Of a stretch of 19,865 nucleotides of DNA, positions 1 to 8,600 are shown one piece after another. The first letter of the stretch is position 1. Each line of letters starts with the position of its first letter. The stretch is taken from positions 1-19,865 of the forward strand of contig JACKFC010000057.1 in assembly GCA_020632665.1 (NCBI GenBank). The letters are read 5' to 3'. Both the position numbers and the translations under genes were made by a program. The stretch is from Deltaproteobacteria bacterium (GTDB lineage Bacteria; Myxococcota_A; UBA9042). Below the pieces are notes generated by a model. It did no database searches. It saw nothing but the letters and a program-made list of their open reading frames with translations, and was not told the DNA's origin.

Positions 1-2862
1 CCTGACGAATGTTGGGCGCTGCTCAGCGACACCGATCGGGTGAACCGCGTCGCTGGCCTCGAGATGCGCTTCGCCGAGCGCGCGCTGGAGACCGGCCACG
101 TCGAGGTCGAAGGGCGCGCCCGCTCGCTCGGCGTACCCTTGCGCTGGAAGGAGATCCCCTACGAGTGGCAGGCAAACGAGCGCTATAGCGTCCGCCGTGA
201 GTTCCGCGGTGGCCCGGCGTCGGCCTACACGGTTCACGTCGCGCTCACTTCGACCGAGGAGGGCACCCAGATCGACTATGCGGTCGAGGTCGAGCCGCGA
301 TCGACGCTGACCCGTCCACTGGTCAAGCTCGACCTCGCCGCCGTCACCCGCCCAGCCCTCGAGCGGATGCTGCGGCGCGCCGTGGCGACGCTCGACGGCA
401 CCGTCGGCGCGTTCGACCTGCCCCCGCCGCCCTTGGACGACGCTGGATCGAAGCGCCTCGAACGCGGATTGGCGGCGCTCGATGATGCTGAGTTGGCTGG
501 GCTGATCGGCACCTTCCTGCGCGAGGCGCCGCTGGTCGAGCAGCAGGAGATCGCGCCGTTGCGGCTCGCGCGCCGTTGGCGCGTCGACGCCAACCGCCTG
601 CTCGAGGCGATGCTGCGCCTGGTTCCGGCTGGCGTCGTCGAGCTGCGCTGGAGCTTGCGTTGTCCGTCGTGCCGCGTCGGCAAGCACAGCTCACCGAAGC
701 TCGGCGCCGGGCCGATGCTGGTCCATTGCCCGAGCTGCAATATCCCGTACGACGGTTCCCTGCCGGACGCGCTGATCGCGTCGTTTCGTCCGCATCCAGC
801 CGTGCGCACCATCGACATGCCGATCCGTTGTGTCGGCAGCCCGGCCCGGACGCCCCATATCCTCGCCGCCGCGAACCTCGAAGCGGAAGCCGAGACGACG
901 CTCGTCTCGAACCTGCTGCCGGGCCGCTATCGCCTCCGCACGCTGCCGGATCGGGGTACTGCGAGCTTGCAGGTCCGCGCAGATCGGCTCGAGTCGCGGA
1001 TCGACATCGATATCGGCAGCAACGCGCTCTCGCCGCCCCTGCTTCGCGCCGCCTCGGGGCGACTCGAGGTCGACGTGCGCAACCGAAGTGGTGAGGCCGT
1101 GCGACTCTTGCTGGAGCGGAACGACCTCGAGCCCGACCTGTGCACCGTCGGCCGGTTGCTCGAGTTGCCCGGCGCCGACCGCCTGCTGCCTGCCGAGCTG
1201 CTCGCCGCCGACCTCGACGTCTCTGCGACCACGGGCGTGGTGCTCGCTGCCCGCGTCGGGTCGGGCGGAGAGCAGGCTGTGGAGGCCCTGCACGACGCGC
1301 TCGCGGCCTACGAACCGGACGTGCTCACGGCACGAGGCGACGTCGTCATGGCGAGCTTCGGCTCGGCCCGGCGCGCCGTCGAGGCCGCGGCGCTGGTCGA
1401 AGGGGCGCTGCACGTCGGCACCGGCGTGGCGGTCGGCGCGATGTTGCGCCTGCGCCAGGGTTCACAGGCGATCCCGGTCGGTGGCGCCGCGGACCGCGCG
1501 CTCGCCGCGGCGGGTGATCGCGGCCTGTTGCGCAGCGAGCGCGTCGACGTCGAGGCCGCCGCGATGGTCGAGGCGCTGGAGCAGCCCGGCGTGCGCCGGA
1601 TCGACGGTCGGGACGTCGTGGAGCTCCGCATCGAGGCGCCCCTGCGCTCGACGCCGCCGCTTCGCGCCGCGCCGCCGGCACCGCCGCCGCAGGTCGGAGA
1701 TCTGCTCGCCGGACGCTTCCGCATCCTCGGGGTGCTCGCAACCGGAGGATTCGGCGCCGCGCTCGAGGCGACCGATCGCCGCACGGGTGATCCCGTCGTG
1801 GTGAAGGTTCTGCATCACGAGTTGGCATCGGAAGTCACGCATTTGCAGAGGTTCTACAATGAGGGACGGCTCGCGTCGCGGATCCAGAGTCCTCACGTCG
1901 CGCAGGTCATCGACTACGGCGTCGACGACGAAGGCCGCGTCTGGATGGCCAGCGAGCGCCTCTACGGCAAAGAGTTGGCTGCAATCATCAAGCGAAAGCG
2001 AAGACTCGACGCGTGGTTGGCGGTGCATCTCGGATACGACGTCGCTTGTGGATTGCGCGACGCACACGCTGTCGGGCTGGTCCACCGGGACATCAAGCCT
2101 GCCAATATCTTCATCTGCGACGTCGAAGGAGGACGGCCACAGGCGCGTCTCATCGACTTCGGCATCGCGAAGGCAGGGGAGGAGGCGCTTTCGCTGTTGC
2201 GGCGCGATGATACGCTGGTCGGCACGCCGCATTACATGGCGCCCGAGCAGGCCCGCGCGCAGCCGGTCGACGGCCGCGCCGACCTCTACGCCTTGGGCGT
2301 CGTGCTCTTCGAGATGTTGACCGGCAGGATCCCCTTCGAAGGGCGAACCGGCATCGAATTGCTCTTCGCCCGGCTGCAGGCTCCGCCGCTCCCGATCTCG
2401 GCCTTCTGCCGGCCCGAGGCCCTGCCGCCCGGTCTGGCGTCGCTGATCATGGACGGGCTGCTCACCAGCACGCCGGAGCAGCGGATCCCGACCGCCTCGG
2501 CCGTCGCCGAACGGCTCGGCGCGATCGCGGCGCAGATGGGCGAGCGCAAGCCATGGCTGCAGCGCCTCGAAGAAGAATTCGCCCCCACGGCCGATGCCGA
2601 CCAACTCGCAATCGCGGCCGGTGAGGCCGGGATCGGTCCCTCGTCGCCGGCGCATACCGAGGCGCGGCGGATCCACGACGAGGCCACGTCTGCGCCGACC
2701 TGGCCGAGCTCCGATCCGGCAGCTGTCTTCCCCCCGACTCCGGCGACCGTGGACGATCCGGAGGATGAGGAAGTCCCGCAAGACGACCGCGTGACGCGGA
2801 GCCTGGCCGCGAGTTGGATGCGGACGACCTCGGGCGAGGCCGACACCGAGCCCGAGCTATAG
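1..2862 (+). CDS. Ser/Thr protein kinase fused to N-terminal DUF5939-like and degenerate class III cyclase modules (5'-partial)
   Basis: The frame is open from base 1; the first in-window start (GTG at 40) is probably internal, because the codons before it read CWALLSDTDRVNR, which fits the start of a SRPBCC/DUF5939-like module. The visible part is 953 aa. Order: DUF5939-like region with a CxxC-x18-CxxC zinc ribbon (Cys codons at 661, 670, 727, 736); a cyclase-homology region (about 1225-1560) that keeps GDVVMASF but lacks the first metal-binding Asp and the usual VNxAARL segment; then a complete kinase with glycine loop ATGGFG (1738-1755), Lys codon 1804, HRD at 2083, DFG at 2155 and APE at 2239. 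A Pro/Asp/Glu-rich tail follows, with no membrane segment, so it is probably cytoplasmic. Kinase activity is expected from the intact motifs; cyclase activity is not. Substrate unknown. It converges on the methyltransferase, sharing 6 bases around CTATAG. Confidence 0.92.
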   Translation, partial: PDECWALLSDTDRVNRVAGLEMRFAERALETGHVEVEGRARSLGVPLRWKEIPYEWQANERYSVRREFRGGPASAYTVHVALTSTEEGTQIDYAVEVEPRSTLTRPLVKLDLAAVTRPALERMLRRAVATLDGTVGAFDLPPPPLDDAGSKRLERGLAALDDAELAGLIGTFLREAPLVEQQEIAPLRLARRWRVDANRLLEAMLRLVPAGVVELRWSLRCPSCRVGKHSSPKLGAGPMLVHCPSCNIPYDGSLPDALIASFRPHPAVRTIDMPIRCVGSPARTPHILAAANLEAEAETTLVSNLLPGRYRLRTLPDRGTASLQVRADRLESRIDIDIGSNALSPPLLRAASGRLEVDVRNRSGEAVRLLLERNDLEPDLCTVGRLLELPGADRLLPAELLAADLDVSATTGVVLAARVGSGGEQAVEALHDALAAYEPDVLTARGDVVMASFGSARRAVEAAALVEGALHVGTGVAVGAMLRLRQGSQAIPVGGAADRALAAAGDRGLLRSERVDVEAAAMVEALEQPGVRRIDGRDVVELRIEAPLRSTPPLRAAPPAPPPQVGDLLAGRFRILGVLATGGFGAALEATDRRTGDPVVVKVLHHELASEVTHLQRFYNEGRLASRIQSPHVAQVIDYGVDDEGRVWMASERLYGKELAAIIKRKRRLDAWLAVHLGYDVACGLRDAHAVGLVHRDIKPANIFICDVEGGRPQARLIDFGIAKAGEEALSLLRRDDTLVGTPHYMAPEQARAQPVDGRADLYALGVVLFEMLTGRIPFEGRTGIELLFARLQAPPLPISAFCRPEALPPGLASLIMDGLLTSTPEQRIPTASAVAERLGAIAAQMGERKPWLQRLEEEFAPTADADQLAIAAGEAGIGPSSPAHTEARRIHDEATSAPTWPSSDPAAVFPPTPATVDDPEDEEVPQDDRVTRSLAASWMRTTSGEADTEPEL

Positions 2863-3534
2863 GCGCTCGCCGTTGACGCAGGCCAGCATCGCGTGGCGGT
2901 TGCCCCTCCGACCGACGGTCTCCAGCACCTGCAGGCCGCAGAGCTGGCAGAGGTAGGCGAGGTCTTCCGGCGTGTAGAGGCAATGCTCGCGGAAATGCTG
3001 CAGCAGCCCCGGCGTCATCTCGTCTTCGCCGGCGTACTCGGCCAGCGGCTGGCGGACCCAATCGAAGACGAGCAGCGGCGCACCCGGCTTCAGCACACGG
3101 CCGAGCTCGCGGAGTAGCTGCACGGGGTAGGGCATCTCGTGCAGGACCATGCTCGCCACCGCGCCGTCGATGCTCGCGTCGGCGAGGGGCAGGGGCGCGG
3201 CGAGGTCGGCCTCGAAGATCTCGACATCGCCGAGCGCCGCAGCGCGCTCACGCGCCGCTTCGAGCATCGCCGGCTGCACCTCGAGGCCGACGATGGCCGA
3301 GCCGGGGACGTGTGCTCGCATCGGCTCGAAGAGGCCACCCGGGCCACAACCGACGTCGAGCAGCCGCGGCGCGTCCGGCAACCGGGGCCGCACGTATTGG
3401 TCGAAGACGCCCCAGAAGATGGGCCCGAAGCGGCCCGCCGAGGTCTGCAGCATCAGGTCGCGGAAGGCGGCGAAGTCGCCGTGGTGGTCGCTGAGGTGGG
3501 CCAGCGTATCGATGGACGGGGCGTCGTGCGGCAT
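2857..3534 (-). CDS. Class I SAM-dependent methyltransferase
   Basis: 225-aa protein with a Rossmann methyltransferase core: motif I LLDVGCGPGG at residues 58-67, an acidic residue at the end of strand 2 (E85 in GLEVQP), D110 in FEADLA, and a motif resembling the UbiE/Methyltransf_11 group around SMVLHEM. Substrate cannot be read from the sequence. The start ATG at 3534 has GGAG eight bases upstream (reverse strand). The gene begins only 15 bases after the stop of the upstream lipoprotein gene, so it is probably the last gene of a three-gene minus-strand operon. Its stop overlaps the kinase stop in convergent orientation, leaving no room for a separate terminator between them. No signal peptide is seen, so it is probably cytoplasmic. 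A link to the lipoproteins is positional only. Confidence 0.88.
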   Translation of the reverse strand: MPHDAPSIDTLAHLSDHHGDFAAFRDLMLQTSAGRFGPIFWGVFDQYVRPRLPDAPRLLDVGCGPGGLFEPMRAHVPGSAIVGLEVQPAMLEAARERAAALGDVEIFEADLAAPLPLADASIDGAVASMVLHEMPYPVQLLRELGRVLKPGAPLLVFDWVRQPLAEYAGEDEMTPGLLQHFREHCLYTPEDLAYLCQLCGLQVLETVGRRGNRHAMLACVNGERL

Positions 3535-3549
3535 GTTTGGGACTCCGAA

Positions 3550-5604
3550 TCAGGGCTTGGTGACGCCGACGATGGTGCCGGAGACACCGGTCACCTTGAG
3601 CGCGATCGAGGATGACTCCTTCGTGCCATCGCCGTCCGCGTCGATATCGGTCTCGACGGTCGAGTCGAGCAGGGCCTTGATCGAGGCCTTCGGCAGCGGC
3701 AGGCCCTCGTCGGGCAGGGCGTCGATGGCGGCGAGCAGCTGCGCCTTCGGCACCGCGCCGGCGAGGATGCCTTCGAAGCTGGTGACGGTCTTGCCGCTCA
3801 CGCTGACCTTCGCCGAGAGCTGCAGGTCGTAGAGCGTCAACTCGAGGAAGACGCCGTCCTGCAGCGGCAGCGAGAGCGGGAAGATGGTGCCCTTGCCGCC
3901 GGCGGTGAGCAGGTCGCCGACCAGCTTGCCCTCGAGCGTCGCCTTCGGCTTGCAGGTCTGCGCGTCGAGCAGCGAGGCGTCGGCGGTGTAGAGGCAGCCG
4001 CCCTTCTGGATATCGCACTTCGGGTTGCTGCTCGCCAACTCGCCTTGGTGGATGGCGAGCGACATCGCGCCCTGCTTGAAGCCGATCATCTCGATCAGCA
4101 GCAGGATCGTGCCGTCTTCCACCGGTTTGCTGAGCTGGCCGTTGACCAAGCCGGCGATGGCGCCGATGGCGTTGTCGATGCCGGCCTCGCACGAGGTCTT
4201 CGGTGCGCAGGTCTTCGGGTCGCCGTCCAGGTCGATGCCTTCGCCCGGCTTGCCGCCCTTGCCGATCTGCAGCGAGGTGATCTTCGCCGCCGTACCCGAG
4301 AAGGTCGGCGTGCAGGCGCATCCGCCCTGGCCCTTGCACTGGCCGCCGGTGCAGGCGTCGTTCTTGCTGCAAACGTCGCCATCGTCGCACGGCTTGCCGT
4401 CGGCGACGGGGGTGTGGACGCAGCCTTGCTTCGGATCACAGGCGTCACTGGTGCAAGGCGAGCCGTCGTCACAGCTGGCGGTGGTGCCGAGGCAGGCGCC
4501 CTTGTTGCAGGTATCCTTCTGCGTGCAGGCGTTGCCGTCGTCGCAGACCGCGGTGTTGTCGCTCTTGCTGCAGCCGCCGGTGCTCGGATCGCAATTGTCC
4601 GTGGTGCAGGGGTCGCCATCGTCGCAGATGCTCGTCTGGCCGGTGCAGCAGGCGTTCTGTGTCGGCAGGTGGGTGCAGCCGGCGAAGGCGTCGCAGCCAT
4701 CGAGCGTGCAGAGGTTGCCGTCGTCGCAGTTGGTCGCGCTGCCGCTCGTGCAGACGCCCTTGGCGCACGCGTCGCCGTCGGTGCAGGCGTCGCCGTCGGT
4801 GCAGGGCGCGGCCGCACCCGGCGCGTCGGTGAGCGCGACGAAGGTGCAGCCCTTCGCCGGGTCGCAGCTGTCGGTCGTACAGGCGTTGTCGTCTTTGCAC
4901 GCCTTTGCCTCGCCGACGCACGAGCCTTCGACGCAGCCGTCGCCGTCGGTGCAGGCGTCGCCGTCGTCGCAGCCGATCTCGCCGACGACGGGCGGGTAGG
5001 TGCAGCCGACTCCCGGCTTGCAGACGTCGGTGGTGCACGGGTTGTCGTCGTTGCAGGCCAGCGGCGCGCCGCTGCAGGTGCCCGCGGTGCAGACGTCGCT
5101 CGTGGTGCAGGCCTCGGCATCGTCGCAGCTCTCGCCGTCGCTCCGGGTGGTCCACGCCTTGCTCGCCTTGCTCGGGTCGCAGACCCGGCACGGGTCGCTC
5201 GGGTGCGCCTCGCCGGCCTTGTAGCAGCTACCGGCGATCAGGCAGCTGCCCGGCAGCAGGACCCATTGGCAGGTGCCGGGCGAGACGCATTCGTCGGCGG
5301 TACAGGTTCGGTTGTCGTTGCAGGCGCCGGCGTTGGCGCAATAGTTCGCGGGACCGGTGTCGGCGGCGGTGTCGGCGGCGGTGTCGGCGATCGCGGTGTC
5401 GTCGACTGCGGCCGTATCGGTCGTCGCGCCCGTGTCGGCAGCTGCGTCACCCGCGCCCCCGGTGCCGCTGTCGACGGCGCCCAGGTCCGTGCCGTTCGTG
5501 CCGTCGACGGCTGCGTCGGTCTCGTTGCCCGAGACCGGTTCCGAAGCGCCACATCCCGCCAGGAACGCGAGCGCGACCACCCACCAGCTCAGCGTCTGCT
5601 TCAT
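3550..5604 (-). CDS. Cysteine-repeat surface lipoprotein, 684 aa
   Basis: The N-terminus MKQTLSWWVVALAFLAGC is a lipoprotein signal with a lipobox ending at Cys18. An Asp/Thr/Ala-rich linker (about residues 20-85) follows, then 11 cysteine repeats of the CDDGxxCTxDxC type (residues about 95-432), then a C-terminal domain of about 250 aa that I do not recognise. That domain contains acidic loops DLDGDPKT and DADGDGTKE, which look like calcium-binding loops. I chose ATG 5604 over GTG 5610 because AGGGG lies seven bases before the ATG but only one or two before the GTG. The gene follows the larger lipoprotein after 10 bases and precedes the methyltransferase, so co-transcription is likely. The role is probably structural or adhesive at the cell surface; this is inference from architecture. 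The repeats resemble the disulfide-rich repeats common in deltaproteobacterial surface proteins. Confidence 0.85.
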   Translation of the reverse strand: MKQTLSWWVVALAFLAGCGASEPVSGNETDAAVDGTNGTDLGAVDSGTGGAGDAAADTGATTDTAAVDDTAIADTAADTAADTGPANYCANAGACNDNRTCTADECVSPGTCQWVLLPGSCLIAGSCYKAGEAHPSDPCRVCDPSKASKAWTTRSDGESCDDAEACTTSDVCTAGTCSGAPLACNDDNPCTTDVCKPGVGCTYPPVVGEIGCDDGDACTDGDGCVEGSCVGEAKACKDDNACTTDSCDPAKGCTFVALTDAPGAAAPCTDGDACTDGDACAKGVCTSGSATNCDDGNLCTLDGCDAFAGCTHLPTQNACCTGQTSICDDGDPCTTDNCDPSTGGCSKSDNTAVCDDGNACTQKDTCNKGACLGTTASCDDGSPCTSDACDPKQGCVHTPVADGKPCDDGDVCSKNDACTGGQCKGQGGCACTPTFSGTAAKITSLQIGKGGKPGEGIDLDGDPKTCAPKTSCEAGIDNAIGAIAGLVNGQLSKPVEDGTILLLIEMIGFKQGAMSLAIHQGELASSNPKCDIQKGGCLYTADASLLDAQTCKPKATLEGKLVGDLLTAGGKGTIFPLSLPLQDGVFLELTLYDLQLSAKVSVSGKTVTSFEGILAGAVPKAQLLAAIDALPDEGLPLPKASIKALLDSTVETDIDADGDGTKESSSIALKVTGVSGTIVGVTKP
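4315..5322 (-). repeat. Coding array of 11 cysteine-rich units (684-aa lipoprotein)
   Basis: Eleven units begin with Cys followed by DD/DG/ND and each carries about four Cys. Two forms recur: a short form ending GxCxG (for example CTQKDTCNKGACLG) and a long form ending DPxxGCxH (for example CTSDACDPKQGCVH). They alternate through much of the array. Cysteine spacing implies intra-unit disulfides in an oxidising compartment, in agreement with the lipoprotein signal. Confidence 0.85.
4769..4804. repeat. Perfect 18-bp tandem duplication inside the cysteine array
   Basis: Two identical consecutive copies of an 18-bp unit (gcgtcgccgtcggtgcag) lie within the coding repeats, encoding the doubled CTDGDA segment. 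The length is a multiple of three, so copy-number change would keep the frame. Confidence 0.85.
5356..5391. repeat. 12-bp tandem repeat in the lipoprotein linker
   Basis: ggtgtcggcggc occurs twice in tandem, followed by a third copy ending in gat. It encodes the ADTAADTA stretch of the linker just after the signal peptide. It is in frame, so slippage would only lengthen or shorten the linker. Confidence 0.75.
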
Positions 5605-5614
5605 CGCCACACCC

Positions 5615-8600
5615 CTACTTCAGCTTGCCGCCGATGATGGTATTGCCGTCCTTGCGCACCACCGTCTGCGGGTCGATCGCGATGCCGGTGCCCTTCGGGA
5701 TGCCGGGCACCGCGCCCGAGAGGTCGACCACCGGCAGCTCGAAGCCGCCGAGCGCCGAGCCGCCGAGGACGTCGAGCAGGTTGCCGACCAACTTATCGGC
5801 GATGAGGCCCTCGACCACCGACTCCGAGGCGATCAGGTTCTCTTCGACCACTTCGACGTCGGTCGCGACCGACTTGATCTTCGTCAACTTGATGTTCAGC
5901 TTGTTGCCATCGACCGAGACCTCGATGCCGGCGACGAAGCTCGCGTGGACCACGACGGTCATCTTCTGCCCGAAGATATCGAGCGTGGCGTCGACGCGGA
6001 AATCTCCGATATGGGCCAGAAGCTCACCCTGGTCGTTGCAGTCGGCCGCGGTTGGCGCCAGCAGCGCCTTGGTCTTCAGCTTCAGGTTGCTGATGCCGTA
6101 GGCCGAGAGGTCGATATCGCCGAGCAACTCCTTGCCGACCGGGAACTCGAGCAGGCCTCCGAACCAGAGCGCGTAGAGGAATTCGTTCAGCGTGTCGTCG
6201 GCCAGGGCGAGCTCGAGGGCTTTCTGCTTGAGGATCGTCAGCGGCTGGATCCCGGTGCCGCAGCCGATCCGCTTCGGTACGCCGAGGTTGTCGACCGTAT
6301 TGCCCTTCTTCGCATAGACGCCGGAGCGCAGGCGGAAGATTGCGCCCGTGTTGTCGATGATGACCTCGGAGAAATCGGTGAGCAGCTTGGCCTCGACCTC
6401 GTCGCCGGAGCCGTCGAGTTTCGGCACGCCGATATCGAAAGCGAAAGCGAGCGCGCCGAGGGCGCCGCTGATGGTCGGGCCGAGCTGGTCCTTCATCGCC
6501 TTGGCCAGCGATGTCTCGAGGTCCTTGGCGATGCTGCCTTCGAGCGCGTTGACCAGGAAGTTGAGCAGCGATCCGAGGCCAGTCAGTTGGAGGTTGAAGC
6601 CCTCGAGCTTGACGACCACGTTGTTGACCTCGGTGATCAGGGCGTGGTTGACGACCTTCGGCACAACGTCGGCGGTCAGCTTGATCGCGGTGATCGTCAA
6701 CTTGCCGTTCAGCGAGAGGATGCTCCACTTCGCGTTCACGTCGGCGGACGCATTCGGGATCGTGGCCGAGAGTCGCAGCGTCCCCGGCAACGGCACCAGC
6801 GTGACCTTCGCCTTGCCGACCTTGAGGTTCTTCACCGTCGCGACGATCCCGTTGCCCTCGAACGCCGGGTTCGGAATCACGCCTGCGAGGTCGTAGTTCT
6901 GCAGGAAGATCTCGAAGATCGTGGCCAGGTCGTTCGGAGGCAGGCTGTGGTCGCCGTCGTCGATCGCCTCCTTGCTGAGGAAATAGCCGACGCCCGGGTC
7001 GACCATGCCGCTCTTCGGCTTGTCCGCGTCGGGCTTGAGGTAGCTATTCGACCAGAGAAAGGCCTGCACCCGCTTGCGCTTGGTGCCCAGCACGTCCTCA
7101 GCGTGCATCTCGAGCGTATTGCCGCCGATCGCCGCGGTGACCTCGTGGGTGAAGCTGCCGTTCTTCGCCAGCGTCACGGTCTTGTTGTTGATGGTGAACG
7201 CGGTGATCGAGCCGGCGCCCGAGGTGACCTTGCCCTTGATCGCGATGAACGGCAGGTCGCTCTTGATGGTCGCGCCACGCGGCGGGTAGTCGATGACGAT
7301 CTGCGGCCGGCAGGCGTTGCTGACGGTCACGGTGTGGGTGCAGCCCTTGTCCTTGTCGCAGGCGTCGACGCTGCACGCGCTGCCGTCGTCGCAGTCGATC
7401 TCGACGCCGACGCACTTGCCCGCCTTGCAGGCGTCGTCCTTGGTGCAGGCGGTGCCGTCGTCGCAGCTCTTGGTCAGGTTCTCGTATTTGCAGCCGAGCG
7501 CCGGGCTGCAAGCGTCGGCTGTGCAGGCGTTGCCGTCGTCGCACTTCGGCACGCCGCTGCCGGCCTTGCAGCTGCCGCCGGCGCATTCGTCACCGAGCGT
7601 GCAGGCGTTGCCGTCCTGACAGGGCAGGGTATTGCTCGCGTGCAGCGGGCCGAGCTTGGCGTCGCAGCTGTCGTCGGTGCAGGGGTTGCCGTCGTCGACC
7701 TCGACCGTGGCGCCCTTGCACAGGCCGACCGCGCAGGTATCGCCCTTGGTGCAGACCGAGCCGTCGTCGCAGGGCAGGTCGTTGAAGCCGTAGACGCAGC
7801 CCTTGATCTTGTCGCAGGAGTCCTCGGTGCAGACGTTGTCGTCCTTGCACAGCGCAGCCTGGCTCTTGTGCGTGCAGCCGGTGTCCTTGGCGCAGCTGTC
7901 GACGGTGCAGATATCGCCGTCGTCGCAGTTGGCGGGGCCGCCGCCGAGGCAGCCACCCGCGGCACAGGCGTCCTTTTCGGTGCAGGGGTTGCCGTCGTCG
8001 CAGCCGGCGCCGTCGGCGAATGCGTGCTGGCAGCCATTGGTGGGGTCGCAGCTATCGGTCGTGCAGGGGTTGCCGTCGTCGCAGGACTTGGCCGCACCTG
8101 CCACGCAGGTGCCGTCCTTGCAGGCGTCGCCGACGGTACAGACGTCGCCGTCAGCGCACGCGGCGGTGTTCGCGGCGCCGGCGCAGCCACCGTCCTTGCA
8201 GGCGTCGTCGGTGCAGGCGTTTCCGTCGTCGCAGGCCTTCGCCTTGCCGACGCAGAGGCCGGCTTCGTTGCAGGCGTCGGCGGTGGTGCAGGCGTCGCCG
8301 TCGTCGCAGGTGCCAGCGCGGGCGACGAAGCCCTCCGGATCGACCGAGGGGTCGCAGACGGCGCAGGGGTTGGCCGGGGAGACCTCGCCGGCGTCGAAGC
8401 AGCCATCCGCGGTATCGCATTGCGCCGGCGTGCAGCCCTCGGCGGCGTCGTCGCTCGTCGTATCGGGCGCGGCGACGTCGGTCGTGCTGCCGGTATCGGT
8501 GCCGACGTCCGGTTGACCCACATCGGTCGCGTCGACGCCTGTCTTGCCGTCGTCCGTCGCCGTGCCGTCGGCCGCGGCGCCCGCGCCATCGGTCGGGCCG

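Noticed and set aside
40..42. GTG at 40 as the true start of the kinase gene
   Set aside because: The frame is open to base 1, the preceding codons fit the family, and no ribosome site lies ahead of it.
4315..8308. CRISPR-like spacing of short repeats (gtcgtcgcag, gtgcaggcg)
   Set aside because: Repeats are imperfect, continuous in frame and encode cysteine units; there are no unique spacers of constant length.
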